Shown one piece after another: positions 1 through 13,316 of a stretch of 64,000 nucleotides of DNA. The position numbers and the translations under genes were made by a program. Location: assembly GCA_003049465.1 (NCBI GenBank), contig PYSS01000039.1, positions 216,106-280,105 of the forward strand, in the 5' to 3' direction. Source of the DNA: Magnaporthiopsis rhizophila. Its lineage: Eukaryota > Ascomycota > Sordariomycetes > Magnaporthales > Magnaporthaceae. The notes beneath the pieces were generated by a model. It was not told the origin of the DNA, did not search any database, and saw only the letters and a program-made list of their open reading frames with translations. Position 1 is the first letter of the stretch, and every line of letters begins with the position of its first letter.

Positions 1-295
1 CTTGGGGACGGGGTTAATGGGCCTCGCCCGAATCCCAGGACCCTCAAACTCCCCTCGAGCGGGTCAAAAAGAAAAAGAAAAACAGATGCAGCGTGGGTTA
101 CGGGGGTATCTTATTCCTTCCTCTCTTCCGCATCGCTCTCCCATCATCCCCTCGTCGCCTTCCTCCTCATTATCAATTCATGCCCTGCCCTCCATCGTCC
201 AAATATGCCACCCTTGCCTGTATGGCAAGCTTCAATTGCCCAACTTTACTCGGTGCGGAGCCCGGAGTCAAGAGGACCAGGATCAGCTGGCTAGC
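1..295. other. Intergenic, 3' flank of the MARVEL gene
   Basis: Non-coding sequence downstream of the minus-strand MARVEL gene. It is pyrimidine-rich around positions 115-185. No gene, RNA or repeat can be supported here. The reading frames that cross it have no recognisable protein character. Confidence 0.5.
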
Positions 296-890
296 TTAGA
301 CGCGGGCACGCGAGCGGTACCAGCGGCGGCGGTGGCCGGCGGTGGCGACGGCCCTCTCGCGCCTGCGGACCCAGAGGATGCCGAGGAGGGCGCTAGCGAG
401 CCAGCAGATGGCCGACAGGAAGGCGAAGGCGACGATGGCCTTTTGCTTGGCGCAAATGTCGTTGCCGCGCAGGCGGATGCCGGACCAGTCAAACACATCG
501 CCACAGGCGCCGTTGAGCCACTGTTGACTGATGTCAGTCTTTTTTTTGGATCGTGTTCACATGCCGAATGGACTGGAAAATACGAAACGAGGCAAAAAAG
601 GGCCCAACCAAACTTACGTCGACGAGCAGACCAAAAGCAGCGAACCACATGACCGAGATGATAAAGTCGGTGGGCCAGTGGATGAAGCTGCCGCTGAAGG
701 GGAAGAGCCACACGATAGCCAGCAGCATCGAGATGGCGGCCACGACGATGGTGTAGATGTGGCGGCCGTTGTCCCAGGCGGACACGTTCTGCGTGCGGTG
801 CAGGTGCTCGCCCGTGAGGCCAGCCACGATGGCGGCAAAGGCCAGCTCCGCCAAGCGGAGGATCATGCTGAAGAGATCGGTCAAGATCAT
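296..890 (-). CDS. MARVEL-domain integral membrane protein
   Basis: Two exons, 890-618 and 520-296, give 165 aa. The donor is GTAAGT just after a GAC codon (phase 0). The acceptor was chosen so the second exon opens with W-L-N-G-A-C-G-D-V-F-D-W, which restores a continuous fungal MARVEL-type fold. Four hydrophobic segments are visible: near residues 8-25, 45-65, 75-91 and 117-140. A short charged loop follows the first, and the C-terminal tail is Arg-rich. Small fungal MARVEL proteins sit in the plasma or endomembranes and organise lipid microdomains or non-classical export. The exact role of this one is unknown. The stop is TAG-type at the low-coordinate end. The family call rests on topology and overall resemblance, not on a diagnostic motif. 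Confidence 0.75.
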
Positions 891-2615
891 CTTGGGCGGC
901 TGTTGTTTACGTTTTGCTTAGGTGTGCAAGAGAATACCCTAGGGTAGAAAGTGTGGCTCCAGGCTGTGGCGGCGCACAACTTAGGTAGGTAGGTGCAAGA
1001 TGATGATGTAAAGAGGGAATGAAGATCTCGAGAGGTAATGGGTGTAGGCTTCCGTGTGGCGGACGCGGGCGAGTTATATGTGCCTGGCCTAAAACCGGTA
1101 CGTTGTGTGGTTGCGTCTCATTCGACCATTACGCAAACGCGACAAAAGAGCAAGAGCGGCATGACGACGGGGCTTGCCCTGGCTGGGCGCGCGTCGTCCA
1201 AAAGTGCAAATCTGGATTTCCTTGCTCAAGTGTGGCTTGCTGTCGGCATGCGTCATTCCCCCCCTCCCGTACCAGACTTGGAATGAAATGTGGTGCGGCT
1301 GGTCGGGGCTAGAACACCTCGGCGGGCCAGGGGAAGCAGCTCGCTCAACGATCACGCTCATCATAATGAGAGCTGCGCCGATGCGACCCGACGGTGTATG
1401 CCGTTTCTACCTGACCGACCAAGTTTTTTTTTATTCCTCAACTATTCTTCTTTTTTCCCACTGCCCGTCCGTACTCAGACGAGATACCAGATGGCCGCGC
1501 ATCTGCCACTACTGCGTCCCGGCGCTCGAGGGTTGTCAACAAGCCCACCCGCCGCCGCCCGACCAAAGGCAGCGGGCCACGTGAGGTCGATTGGACGGGC
1601 CCAAGCGTCTAACCGTGGTGTGATGTAGAGGACCAAAAGGGACTAATAAGAGAGCGGCATGCACGGCAAAGCGGTCAATGAGCCTCCATGCCTCTGACGT
1701 CGCAGAGAGTTCGTGACGTCATTCGGCTTGGCTGCTGTTTCCCCACCGACATGCCCGCCCGCTCGGACAGTACAGTTTGCCCCAGCTGGTCTGATTCGTT
1801 GGCGCAGTTGGCATCAGGAGACAGCAAACGTCGACACTGCTGAGCCACACATCTTCCCTCTCACCTGCCACCTTGAACATGCCCTTGGTTACGTGTCCCA
1901 GGCGACGCATCCCATCTGCCAAGTCCCCAGCCATCTTGGCATGACCCCGTTGCTCCTGATACCTAATTTCCGGGGGATGGCACGGAATGTCACAATATGA
2001 TGGAAATCGAGCCTGGGACTTCATTTCTGTTCTGCCCAGAGTATAGATCAAAACACATATTGCGATTAATCGTAGATCAGATATGATCAGATATGATCAG
2101 AGGCGGGACATTTCAATCGTCCTCCTCCCAGATGGCTGCGGATAAAACCAAAACTGGAGACCGGACGCAAAGCTGCCCGGGGAACTATGTGTACATTTGA
2201 GAAGAGAAAGTATGAGGATAAAGGGAGAGTGAGAAGGCTGGGGTCATCCAGATATCTGGGAGGGAGTGAAAAAATAATAACGCAAAGGGACGGGGAAAAG
2301 AAGGAAGTGGTATGAAAAGAAAATAAGACAAAATCACCGACCAGAGCCGGGGGCCGCAAGTCAAAAAGAAAAGAAAAATGCCGCGCGTCGGACCTCCGAA
2401 AATTTTTTTTAGCGTGCTGTTGTGGTTTGATCCCAGCAAAGATGCCCAACAAATGGAAGAGAAAAAGAAATGGTAATCCAAAAACGGAATTCGCAGAAAT
2501 ACAAGAAGAAAAAAAGAACAGTGACAGGAAAAACAAAGCAAAAGAAGAAAGCGAGGGAATGCTTGCTGAACAGGAAACACAAAAGCAGAAAGGAAAATCG
2601 TTTTTCATCCCCCAA
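891..2615. other. Intergenic region, 1.7 kb
   Basis: Promoter side of the MARVEL gene and 3' flank of the 1454-aa gene. It holds a short perfect tandem of the decamer GATCAGATAT near 2076-2100. A strongly purine-rich stretch (2200-2600) produces Phe/Ser-rich spurious frames on the minus strand. No credible gene is present. Confidence 0.5.
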
Positions 2616-5600
2616 CTACTTGCGACGCGAGAACCTCTTTGAGAAGCCGCCGCCGCCGCCGACCTCCTGCTCGACAGGGCCGAACCTCAGAGACGCCGCA
2701 AAGTCTTGCGGCGGCTCCGACTGACGAAGAAAATTGGCCAGGTCAGACGTGCCGTCGCGACCGCGCGACATGACCGGGTCGCGCGGCTCGTACTTCTTCA
2801 TGGGAGCCTTGGGCCCGCCCGTCACGGGCCGGGAGGCCGGAGCCGTCCCGTAGAGCGATGACGCGTCGCCGCCAAGGTCGGCGGGCATGTTGATCTGGAT
2901 GGGGGTGTATCCCCTGCCGCCACTGGCGCGGCTCGAAGGCAGGGGCGCCGCGTCGGCCGGCGACCCCTTGGACGAGCTGCGGCCGAGGGCGGCCGCGAAC
3001 GAGTTCATCGTTGGCGAGTGGCCCTCCCTGCGCGTGAACCGGGCGATGAGGCTCGGTGCGCTCGCCTTCTTCCTTGGAGCCTGCGACTTGTTGGGCACAA
3101 TGACCCCGGGTGGGTAGCCCGACGGGAGGTGGAAGGGTAGCACGGGTATCTCCACAGGTGGCGGCGCGTTCATCAAAAAGTCGGCGAGGCTCTCCTCTTG
3201 CGGCGGCGGCGTAGGCTGCTGCTGGGGATATGTCGATATCGCCCGTGGTGTCGGCTGCTGCTCCACCTCGTCATCGTCGTCGTCATCGCTGTCGATGGCG
3301 TACGGGTCCCGCACCCGCCTCTGCTTGCGCTTGGATATCATGTCGTCCTCGTCCCACATGCCGCCGCCGCCACCTTGCCTGGCGCCGGCCGCGGGGAAAG
3401 ACGACTTGTTGTTGAGCAGCGCGCTCGATGAGTTGACCGACGACGGCTGCGATGAGCGCTCTGTGACGCTGGGCGACGCCACGCTGCTATTCCTGATGTC
3501 CGGGATGTTGGCGTCGATTGCCTTGCCGCCGGGCGCCATGGCGAACTGGTCCGAGTCCATAGTGGTACGGAACGGGGCCACCGTCCGCGGGATGCGCGGA
3601 TTATTGCCCGTGGTGGGTGGTCCCCTGCGGATGAAGTCGATCAGGTCCGAGTTATCCTCGCGCCCGTCCACAACGGCTGCCCGCGCCTGGTACCTGTGCC
3701 TGTTTTCTTTGTGGCCGCCGACCGTCGAGGAGCGCGTGAGGGGCCTGGGTGCCGAGTTCAGGTCGCCAGCACCACCGGCAGCTCCGCTCATAGCAATCAT
3801 ACCCGGGTGGTTCGTGCGAAGCGACACGGGCGGGCCGCCGCCACCCGACGGTCCTGTTGCACGGATAAAGTCGGCAAAGTCCGAAAGGGACTCCTTAGGC
3901 ACGCGCGCATCCCTCGCCTGGGGTCCTACGACGCGAATCTTGGAAACCATCCCGGGCGGTGCTCTTGGAATCGGGCCTGTCAGCTTGACGCCTGTCGATG
4001 GAGACGTGTTGACGGGATGAGAAGACAAGCCCGTCGCTTGCGAGACGGATTGGGTCCTCCTCGAATCGCCCAGACGAGCGACGGAGGATGTGGGCGAAGA
4101 ACGAGTGCGGTCCGCAAGCTGCACCTGCGCGTCCTCGCTCTTTCTGCTCTTGGGCCGCAGCGCGGGGCTGTCCACCTTTACAGATCGGACGGACTGAATG
4201 AGTTCATGTGCGTTGTTAGCATCTGATTCCTGATACTGCCAAGAAAAAGGGCCTATGCGCCGGAACTTACGTCAATGTCACGCATGCTCTCGGGCGTAAG
4301 AGTGTATTGGATGGTCTGGTCGCTCTTCATCAACTCCTCAAAGTTACGCGCAACGTCCTCAGGCGTGACGGCGCTGTCGCGCGTCGCGCTCTCCTGCGAG
4401 GTGCGAAGCGGCTTCCTCCTCTGCTGCTGAGTTGACAGCTGGATGGAGGAACCCGACGGGTCCGGAAATTTGCCCCCACGAGGAGACTCGACAACGTCTT
4501 CCAGAGGCGGGCTGGAACGCGGGCTGGAGCGCGGGCTAGGGCGATCAGCCGACACCTTCCTTATGGTGGCAACGGCAGAGCGTTGATCAACAGGGGTTGC
4601 CGGGCCCGACACGTTCACCGGCCTATTGAGGCTACGCTCTGGCAGAGCCGGCGGAGGTGCCTTGCGCGTGCTGGAGGCGGACGACTTGCGTGGGGCATCA
4701 GACGTGTCGTCAATGAAAAATGTTCCATTCGGGGGCTTGGGCAAGGAGGCGGCGGCCGTGTTGGCAGAAGACGTCCTGACCGGGGACGCCCTGATAGGCG
4801 ACTGAGGTGGCGACGTCTGGAGCTGCACAGAGCCGAAGATGGCATCTGACGAGTTCAGCTGAGACTGCAGATCATTGGGCTGGGACATAGACTGGGAAGG
4901 AGTGACCGTGGACTCGCTGCTGTCCTTACGCAAGTCCATGCCGGCGATCTCCTCAGCCTCCGAGATGGAGTCGTTGTGAACCCGCGTGGGCTTGCCATTT
5001 GGGAAAGGAAAAGCCTTCTTGGACGGGCTTCCCACTGGCCGCTTCTCCTCTCTGACCGGCGGGGTCGGGAAGTTGGAGAGGCTGCTGCCCCGGAGCGAAA
5101 CCCGCTCCTGAGCATCCGCTGAGCTGCCGCGAGATCTCGACACGGGACTCCGCGGGGTGAGGACCTCGATCATGCGCACAGAGTGCACACTGGGGGACCG
5201 CGTGGGGATTCCGATGGTGATGGGCGGCTTCGCCTTCGGCTTCGTACGGTCGCTGACGGAGGCCGTTGGCGAGCTACTCCTGCCGGAAATCGACACCCTG
5301 GACGAGGTCATGATTTCGGGTTCCTCCGAGAACTCGTCGATCTCATCCACCTCGTCCAGGGACTGACGGGAGAACCTAGCGTCCAGGGCAGCCTTCATGC
5401 CTCCCGTGGCGCCCGCGATCATGGCCGAGATCTCAGCCGACGATTTACGCCGACCCTTGTACATCTGCATCTGCTCGGGATCTATGTTGGCAGCACGAGA
5501 CTGCGTCTCATCTGACAGCGCAGGGCTTGGTGGCCCGGCAACTAGCACGTGCTTGGCGGTTGCCTGAGCCCGCTTCCCTCCGGCACTCTTCTTCTTCTTC

Positions 5601-7057
5601 TTCTCGGACCTGGTCTTAGGCATGTCGGTAGGCGGCATCGACGCCATCTTGGCTCGCTTATGGGGTGGTGACACGGAGACGAAAGTCGCAAAACACGGCA
5701 TGGAGTTGGATCGCTTGCGAGGCGAGGGCAATGGGGTGGGTGGCTGGGAGTCGCCAGGTGTAGGCAGGCCTGCGCCTCCAGTTACGGTTGTGAAAATCAT
5801 CATGCTCTTGGGACGCGATGGGCGGCTCAAGTCCGACCGGCGGTCAGCTTCGTTCTCATCGTCGTCGGAATAGTGGACCAGGCCCGGGATGAGAATCTCA
5901 GCGACATCATCCTGGCTGATGGGCAACGGGACCGAGGCCGCCAGCTCCTGCTCGCTGACCCCAAGCGTCCTAGTCGTCTTGGACCCGCCACCGTCCTTCT
6001 GGGCTTGGGTCGACTCGAACACTTCCGCCGCGGTGCGCGGAGAATCCGCAGTGAGGCTTCCGACCCTGAAATGGCCGCTGATGCTAGGTCGTACGGAGCC
6101 CCTTGAATATGGCCGACCTCCAAAGACGGCTTCGTGGCCGCCTCTTGGGGATCGTACCATCTTCTTCTTCTTCCAGCTCCTCCAGAGCCGGCCCAGAGTT
6201 CGGTCCAAGGCGACACGTTCCATGTCGGCATCCTCGACAACTATCCTTTCGACAACATCACCAGGGTTTCGACTGCCGTCCCTCAAGCCCTTCTCGTAGT
6301 CGCTGCGCATGCGCTGGCTGGCCGTGGCACCGGCGACGATGAGGGCCTGCTCGCCCATAAACTCGAGGATAGAGGTGAGGAAGATGGCGACGGGGGGAGA
6401 TACCGTGTCTTCGGACTCGTTGGCGACCACGAGGTCTTCTTGCTCCATGTAGAAGTCTTCGTCTTCCTCCTCCAGGTCGCCGAGCGACGAGTAGACCATA
6501 CATCGCAAGCGAGTCCGCTTCCAGACGAGCTCCAGGTCCCAGTCTCGGGGCGACCGGGCGGGCTTGGAGTAGTCCTCGTCGTCGGCGCCGCCGAGATACT
6601 CGCGCAGCTCCTCGTCGGCCTGGTTCATGGCGTCGCTGGCCAGCTTGGGCTTGAGAACATCGGTGACGGCGGGCCGCAGGGAGGTGAGGCTCGTGGAGCC
6701 GGCGCTGGAGAGGAAGTTGAACAGCAGGTGGTCGAGGAAGCTGTTCACCAGAGCGAGAGCGGTGCGTGAGACAAGCACGGTCTCGGCAGGGGGTTCCACG
6801 CCCTGCTGATCATACCACGTGGCGGAGTGGGCATCGTGGTCATTGGTGACGATCTGAGAGGCGGCGGCCGAGGCGATGAAGGCCGCCTCGGGCGAAACGG
6901 TGAGTGGCGGCGACATGAGGCTGTGGGCAATGGTGGAGGGCCTGTCGCTGGAGATGCTCTGGGTCCTCGACCTCGCCTTTTGAGGAATCGAGGAGGCGCT
7001 AGAGGAGAAGGCCGGGGCCCAGCGGGGGGCGCCCGCGTCTGATGGTGGGAAGCTCAT
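2616..7057 (-). CDS. Large disordered nuclear-type protein with histone-fold-like N-terminus
   Basis: Two exons, 7057-4271 and 4193-2616, encode 1454 aa. The intron has GTAAGT, a GCTAAC branch site and a TTCAG acceptor, and keeps the frame. Residues about 95-300 are the only ordered-looking part. A helix near 98-117 (ALVNSFLDHLLFNFLSSAG) comes first. An acidic insert and a conserved W-K-R-T-R-L-R-C stretch follow, then a helix at about 222-248 beginning VAIFLTSILEFMGEQ. The last resembles the alpha-2 helix of histone H2A. The remainder is Ser/Pro/Arg-rich and disordered, with basic clusters (a run of five Lys near residues 482-486) suggesting nuclear localisation, and many SP/TP sites. Related proteins occur across filamentous ascomycetes, and I recall some carrying a 'Flo11' label, but nothing here looks like an adhesin: there is no signal peptide or GPI signal. 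Function is unknown. Confidence 0.8.
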
Positions 7058-7587
7058 ATCTGGGTAGGTGTTTGCCGTCGGAGGCGCGGACCAGTCAGCG
7101 GTGGCGGGTGGCTCCCTTGTCCTGCGGCTTCGTCTCGGTCCTTATTGTTAAGTATATTTGCTATATGTACTGTTGGTCCCGCAGCAGCGTATGACGACGC
7201 TCGGCGGTGTGGGATTGGATCGGTGGGTGGCCGGGCGGGAGGTCGGACGGGCGCTGGCGTTGCTTGGGAGGCTTGCTCCAACAAGGTAAGAGATTTGCGC
7301 GCTGAGCGAGGGCGGACAGCCGCGGCGGGAAGGGGCGCCAAATCGGGGCAAGCGCAAGGAAGGACGGCCACGATAATAGTGACTGGCGGTCGTCAGCTGG
7401 TGCTACTGGCAAAATGGCGCCGGTTGACTGGCTGGGCGAGGGTGGTGGTGCGTGCTGGCTGGCAGCAGCACCGTGTGGGAGTGCCGGACGGACGGGAGGC
7501 TGCTTTCAAATTAGAATTGGTGCGCAATTATCGTCCGGGGTGGACGTTTCCCGAGCTGAACCGGAACGAGACTAGGAAGGCATTGGC

Positions 7588-7613
7588 AAAAAAAAAAAAA
7601 AAAAAAAAAAAAA
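7588..7613. repeat. A26 homopolymer
   Basis: Uninterrupted run of 26 A upstream of the 1454-aa gene. Its length should be treated as approximate because homopolymers are error-prone. Confidence 0.9.
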
Positions 7614-8165
7614 GATGGCAGACGGGAGCTGTGTGATCCACCACGACCGGCCAAGTGCCACGAGGATGCGGGATGCGTGCTCGGGTGACCGTCGCCGGGT
7701 GTGCAGGTGTAGGGAAACACCAGGTAGAATAGGGGTGTCAAACGAATCAGGGGCCGCGGGAGAAAGACGACGACATGGCGAGCAAGCCAAGCAACTGCGC
7801 GCCGTCACACCCATGCACTTGCTGTCGGCCGCCAGCCAGTCACGGATGCAGCGGCCTGACCACCACAGGACAACCAGGTAACACGGGCCAATGCGGCCGG
7901 GGGGCCAGGTACGGAGGAGCTAGTGGTAGATGAGGCGTCGAGGTGAGGTGAATATCAAGATAAACACACAACCCGCCCGCAATGGCAAGCCAGCAGTCCA
8001 CATGCATCCATGTCGTGGCGTGGGCGGTAGAGCGAGTCATCCGTCATCCAGACAGAGAAGGGATCAGGCGGCGGAAGAAGCAAAAAAAAGTCCGAAGAAG
8101 GCATGTCAGGCGTGTCGAGGCTGGGAATGATGCAATGCACATACCGTGAATAAATTTGGCGAAGG

Positions 8166-8167
<2 letters not shown>

Positions 8168-8204
<37 letters not shown>

Positions 8205-8276
8205 GGTGAGAGAGAGGGGGGGGGAAAAAAAAAAAGGGTGGGAAAGGGGAAAAAAAAAAAAAAAAAAAAAAAAAAA
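8168..8276. repeat. Compound poly-A tract
   Basis: Three A runs (33, 11 and 27 nt) separated by G-rich spacers. No target-site duplication or retroelement body adjoins them, so they look like simple-sequence expansions rather than retroposon tails. Confidence 0.85.
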
Positions 8277-10408
8277 GAAGAAACTAGGAAAGGGAAGCTC
8301 CCAGGCCGTAAAAGAACGAAGGATGGATTGGCAGACGGACGGAATCCAACGCCTTTTCCAGGCTCTACCGTGGGATCATCCCAATCCTACCCGTCTTGAC
8401 TGGCAGAAAGCAGGTTGAAACCGGATGGCCAAACGGACGTGATGCGAGAGAGGAAAGGGGAGGGGAAAGAAGACGGGATGATGGACGGGGGATGAGAGAG
8501 CGAGGACAGCGCCTTAGGTTTGTGTGGTGGAAGTCCATGCGACTTTGCACGTCCCCGTGCCCGTCCGTACCTAGGGTCGACAATAACAGCCAAATTGTTT
8601 TGGGCCTTTTGATTGTGGACGCCGTTTTAGCGACTCCGTCGGAGGATCCATCCCGTAGCAACGATCGACACTCGAGGACGATGGATCAGTCAGTCCATTT
8701 GGACTGGAGCGCATCATCGTTGTTTCTGCAGCGCACGAACACCACCCACTCACCCACCCACCCAGCACGCCGGCTATGGCAGGAGCCAGCAGAAGCAAGC
8801 GGTGGGGAAGAGGAAAGGAGCCCACCCACACCACCATCATCAACCTGCGGCGCACAGTCTTTTTCGGCTCTCCACCCCAAAGTTCAAGCTCCAGAAAAAA
8901 CCGGCTGCACTGCGACTCTGAGACCCTGGATGGATGACAGGGGAGATGGGGGGGATGGGCAGGGGTTGGAGCGCGTGCGATGCGATCCGGGACATGGAGA
9001 CTTTTCCTTCCCTGCGCCTTCCATCGTCCGTCTTGGGATGTAGGCTGGGTGGGGCGAAAACAAATTGGCCGGTGATATCCAGGATGGATATGCGGTGGCC
9101 GGGGGGCGACGATGGATAGTGTGGGCTGGCTTACTTACACGAACGTCTGGTTCCGCCTCCCCTCTCGTTTTTTTTTTTTCTTTTCCACTCGGCGGATTCT
9201 CGGTAGCAAACAGCGAGCGACGACGGACACTGGCGGTGCGGTGTGGTGTGGTGTGGTATGCAGATTACGGGTGCTTGCGTGCGAGATGGGAGCACAAAGC
9301 AACAAGCCAAAAGCAGGACTTTCAACACGGGGCTGGTTGCGGCTTTCCGGGAATGGGAATCGGCGGGTAGGAGGTCAAATTGTGGTCGGCCGGGATGAAA
9401 TGAAGAGGATCCGCTAGACTAGCGAAGGGCTCGCACTAGTCGTTTTTTTCTTCTTCTTTTTCTGTGACATTTTGGCTGGACGCCACTACGCACGCCCCTT
9501 TTTTCCTGCGAGCGCCCCGACTTTCGGCTTTTCTTTTCTTTTTGATGCTTTAAACCTCGGCGTACCTGATGCGCGCAAGGTATTATATCGGCGGAAAAAG
9601 TCTGGAAAACGGGGCGGACGCCAGGCACAAGGGACAAGATGGGACGACCATCCCATATGGCGGTCAGGTCAAGGGGTAAACCGCTTTAAAGGGGGTTCAG
9701 CTCGACTTTTGCACAGATCCATGTCCACAAACGGAAGAAGTGAAGCCAAAAGGGCACCGTCGACGCCTTGGACCACGTTAGGCACCTGGTAACCTACCTT
9801 GGGTCCAGCGCACTAAATCTAGGGAGATCGGAGCTCAATCTTGAGATGCGCGCTTTATTCGGCTCCCCTTATTATGCAGAGTGCTATTACTCCATAGGCC
9901 CAGCCGAATACGGTACAGGTACAGTACAGTAGGTAGAGATAATGCTTTCGCTATTAGCGCACGCACCACGAGAACGCTGCGCTGCAATGGAACCTTTGAC
10001 GCCGTGCTGTAGTTCCAGCGGGACAAATGAGACCCCTAAGTGCTTGTGCGCCCGAGGCCCAGTGGCCATTTTGCAACCCCTCGACGTCGACCGGGTTGGC
10101 TGCTGCAACCAACCCCTCATGTAGACGTGCCAATGGAGCTCGATCTCGGGCGATACGGGTGTTTTGCCTGGACATGAGCCGTCCAGGATGAGTTACAGAT
10201 TTTGTGGCTCGAGTTGCTTTTCCGTCTGTTACGGGTGCCTGTGCCTCGGTAGGCGCACCGCCGCACCACAACATGGTCACGGCAGGATGGATACTTGGCC
10301 GAGTCCTCAATTTCCCCTGCCGAGGTCGGTACGGGACAGGTACGGGGAAATTCTGCTGCTCCCCAACGTGGCGGACCTAGCTCCCGTTTGGCTGCCCGCG
10401 GCGAGGGG

Positions 10409-10437
<29 letters not shown>
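10409..10437. repeat. A29 homopolymer
   Basis: Uninterrupted run of about 29 A preceded by a GGGG block, a junction type also seen at 8250. Confidence 0.9.
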
Positions 10438-10439
<2 letters not shown>

Positions 10440-11030
10440 GTCCCTTATCGAAACAAGGAATCACCACATCTAGGCTGGCTGCCGGCATTGATTGATCTGC
10501 GTGCACGTCGCCGCCGCCGCCCGGGCCTTGCGCCAGCGTAAAGGCCTGTTGGCGTTGGATAGAATCCCTCCAATACAATACGAGTCATTCATTCCTACTC
10601 GGCAGTGTGGTGCTGTCAGGCTCAGCACAGCTAACTCACGGACATCAAATGGACGAAGCAAAAGCAAGCCAGTGACGACGGTCGGTCGCTGCCGCATGCA
10701 AGCTGCACCAATGGCACCGCACAGACCTCGCTCCATGTTCCATGGTGTTGGCGTTAGGCCGCTACCCTTCCTGTTGTTGCTGAAGAACCCGCCCTGTCGC
10801 GAGTCAACACGACGACGCCAGGGGAAATGGGGATAGTCAGTGTCGCCGGCGCAGGAACCCGGCGTTGTCCCATATTTTATTATATTGCGTGTTTACCGTA
10901 TGTACCGTCACCTCGACTGGTCCCGGCTGGCTCTGGGGCTACCGTGATGCTAGGTATTTCAGCCCTGAGCCTGAGTCCGGCATGTGATGTGATAACCTCG
11001 CGTGGGTGGCTGAACCGATGATCCAATACT

Positions 11031-11032
<2 letters not shown>

Positions 11033-11084
<52 letters not shown>

Positions 11085-11110
11085 CTTTCNTTTTTTTTTT
11101 TTTTTTTTTT
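11033..11110. repeat. Long T tract with an ambiguous base
   Basis: About 78 nt, almost all T, interrupted by two C and a single N at 11090. The N marks unresolved sequence, so the true length is uncertain. Confidence 0.9.
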
Positions 11111-13197
11111 GCTTCGTTTTCTTCTTCGTTCGCTTCGACCAGCCCAGTTGTTTGAGAAAAAGACTGACGGTTGCTCCGCTTGGATCTCTGGGGATACGAG
11201 CGATCACGTATCATCCAGTCGACACCCGACTAGCAGCCGTCCAGTCCATCTGTTTCTAGCTTGGCCTGGCGATTCTCCTAGGAAGGAACCTTGACGTGAC
11301 GAACGGAATTGGATCAATGCAAAAGAAGCGAGCAAACATGGCAATCATGCATCCATTTTCCGTCCCTGTTTCGATGCGGCTGATATCACCAGCTTGTTGG
11401 TCGATCGCCTTTTTTTTCATTATCTCTTGTTTCAGATTTGATTAATGGCAAACATCACCAGGCTTCCAACATGGTCGTTCTTCCACGAGTGGCTGGTTGG
11501 TTGGGTATCCACGCCAAAAAAGACAAAACTGCCCGGCCCCGAAAACCGAAACATACCACGGCGCTGTCAACGTCACAATCCCAGGCCGAACGAGTCCGTG
11601 ATCTTTCAGGGTGTACGTAGGCCTCAGACGCAAAGGGCCTGTCCGGGTTGTGGCATGGTTGGTGTTGTCATCATCTTTATTTTTCTTTTGGTGTCAAGCA
11701 AGTTTGACAGGATTTCGACATGAACCAATCACCCTCCCGCTGTCTTGTTTTGCCTTTCCAGTTCGGGCAAGGGGACCTGAGTGCCCGCCCGGGCACTGGC
11801 GGTCAGACATCAGTGTAAGGCTGCTGCCCCCTGACTGATACTCCAAGATGTCGTAGCAAGCAACCTCAATATTCTCACGTGTGCGAAGGTGTAATTCAAG
11901 GACTCATGGCTCCGTGATACAATCCGGTAATGAAATAGGCGAGCAAGGCACTTCCTGGCATGGCACACCAGCACCAGCCAGTATCGCTTAAATAAATAAA
12001 AAAATGCTGGAGCCGAAAGAGAACTCAAAGGCCGCGTGCCTGTGGTCGACACCGCACGGGGCACGGCGGCTCCTCATCCTTTGCGACATTAGTGCATGCA
12101 GTGCGCGTCACTCACTACTCCCAATACGCAAATCTCCACAGTCCGCTCCGCAACGCCGCAGCAGGTAAATTCGTTACAGAGAGGCGGACGACGGCGGAAG
12201 GATGCATGATAAGCAAGCACGGCGTGAGACCGAAATTAACTTGCCCCGGACCAGGGAGGACGGCAAAAAAAAAAAAAAAAACAGGAAAGCTCAGGTGTGA
12301 TGGGATGGATGATGATCAGCGATCGGTCTTCGCTTGATCCTAGTGTTATATACAAAGGACCAGCAGCACGCCGGTTGCCCAACGAAGCTCTCCAATCAAA
12401 AAACACCCGCAAGCGCAAGATCGCGACGCCGTCCCCTTTCACGACCAAGGCCCATCCTGGTCGCAACCCTCAGCCCGTGGGGAACTGGCAGGGTCAATGC
12501 CCGTCCACGAAAGGGGTTTCAGCGCCCCGACATGGATGGAGATGGAGGGAGAATAGAAAGAGACAGGCGGATCAGGCGGATCAGTGGGGACTGCCAACCC
12601 CTCGCGTCCCCGCCCCTTGGGCGTGGAGCCATGGGTTCCGGACCAAGTCGAGGGCGGATTTTCACCATTTTTCCATCTACATCGTACATGTTTCGCCTTG
12701 CATGGGTTCTCGGCATGATTTTGCATTCGTTTGAAGGGACGGACCATCCAGGTTTTCATGTCAATTTTCACACGAGTCAAAATGGGCAACGCAGAGCCTG
12801 GCTGTACCTACCTAGCCCGATGTATTAGATGTGCTGCAGGTTTGGCGGATGGCGGGGAGTGGCTGGCTGGACGGTGTGCTTTTTTTTTTTTTTTTTTCGA
12901 CCTTTCCATGACGAGGCAAGCAAAACACCAACGACGGGGAAATAATCCTCCCGCCCACCCCTCGCAAACAGTACCTAGTGAAGGCAAACATCATGCCATA
13001 TTCAACCCCTCGGCATGGAATAAAAAGGAGAGGGCTTCTGCCGATGCTGTGCTCGCCGAAACTGGTGAGGTTGAGGAGATTATCCACGGCGCGGGAGCAT
13101 GCAGGCTTCCAGAAATGAAATCCCAGCTCCAAATGCATGTGTTGTCTCGTTCCGATATGTGCGCGAGAGGCGTTTTCGTCCTGGTGACCAGCCCCTC

Positions 13198-13316
<119 letters not shown>

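Noticed and set aside
283..711. 142-codon minus-strand frame overlapping the MARVEL gene
   Set aside because: It runs through the intron in a different frame and has no membrane-protein pattern. The spliced model is clearly better.
2087..2608. Phe/Ser-rich minus-strand frame looking like a membrane protein
   Set aside because: The hydrophobicity comes from a purine-rich plus strand giving poly-pyrimidine codons. There is no periodic membrane-segment structure and no splice logic.
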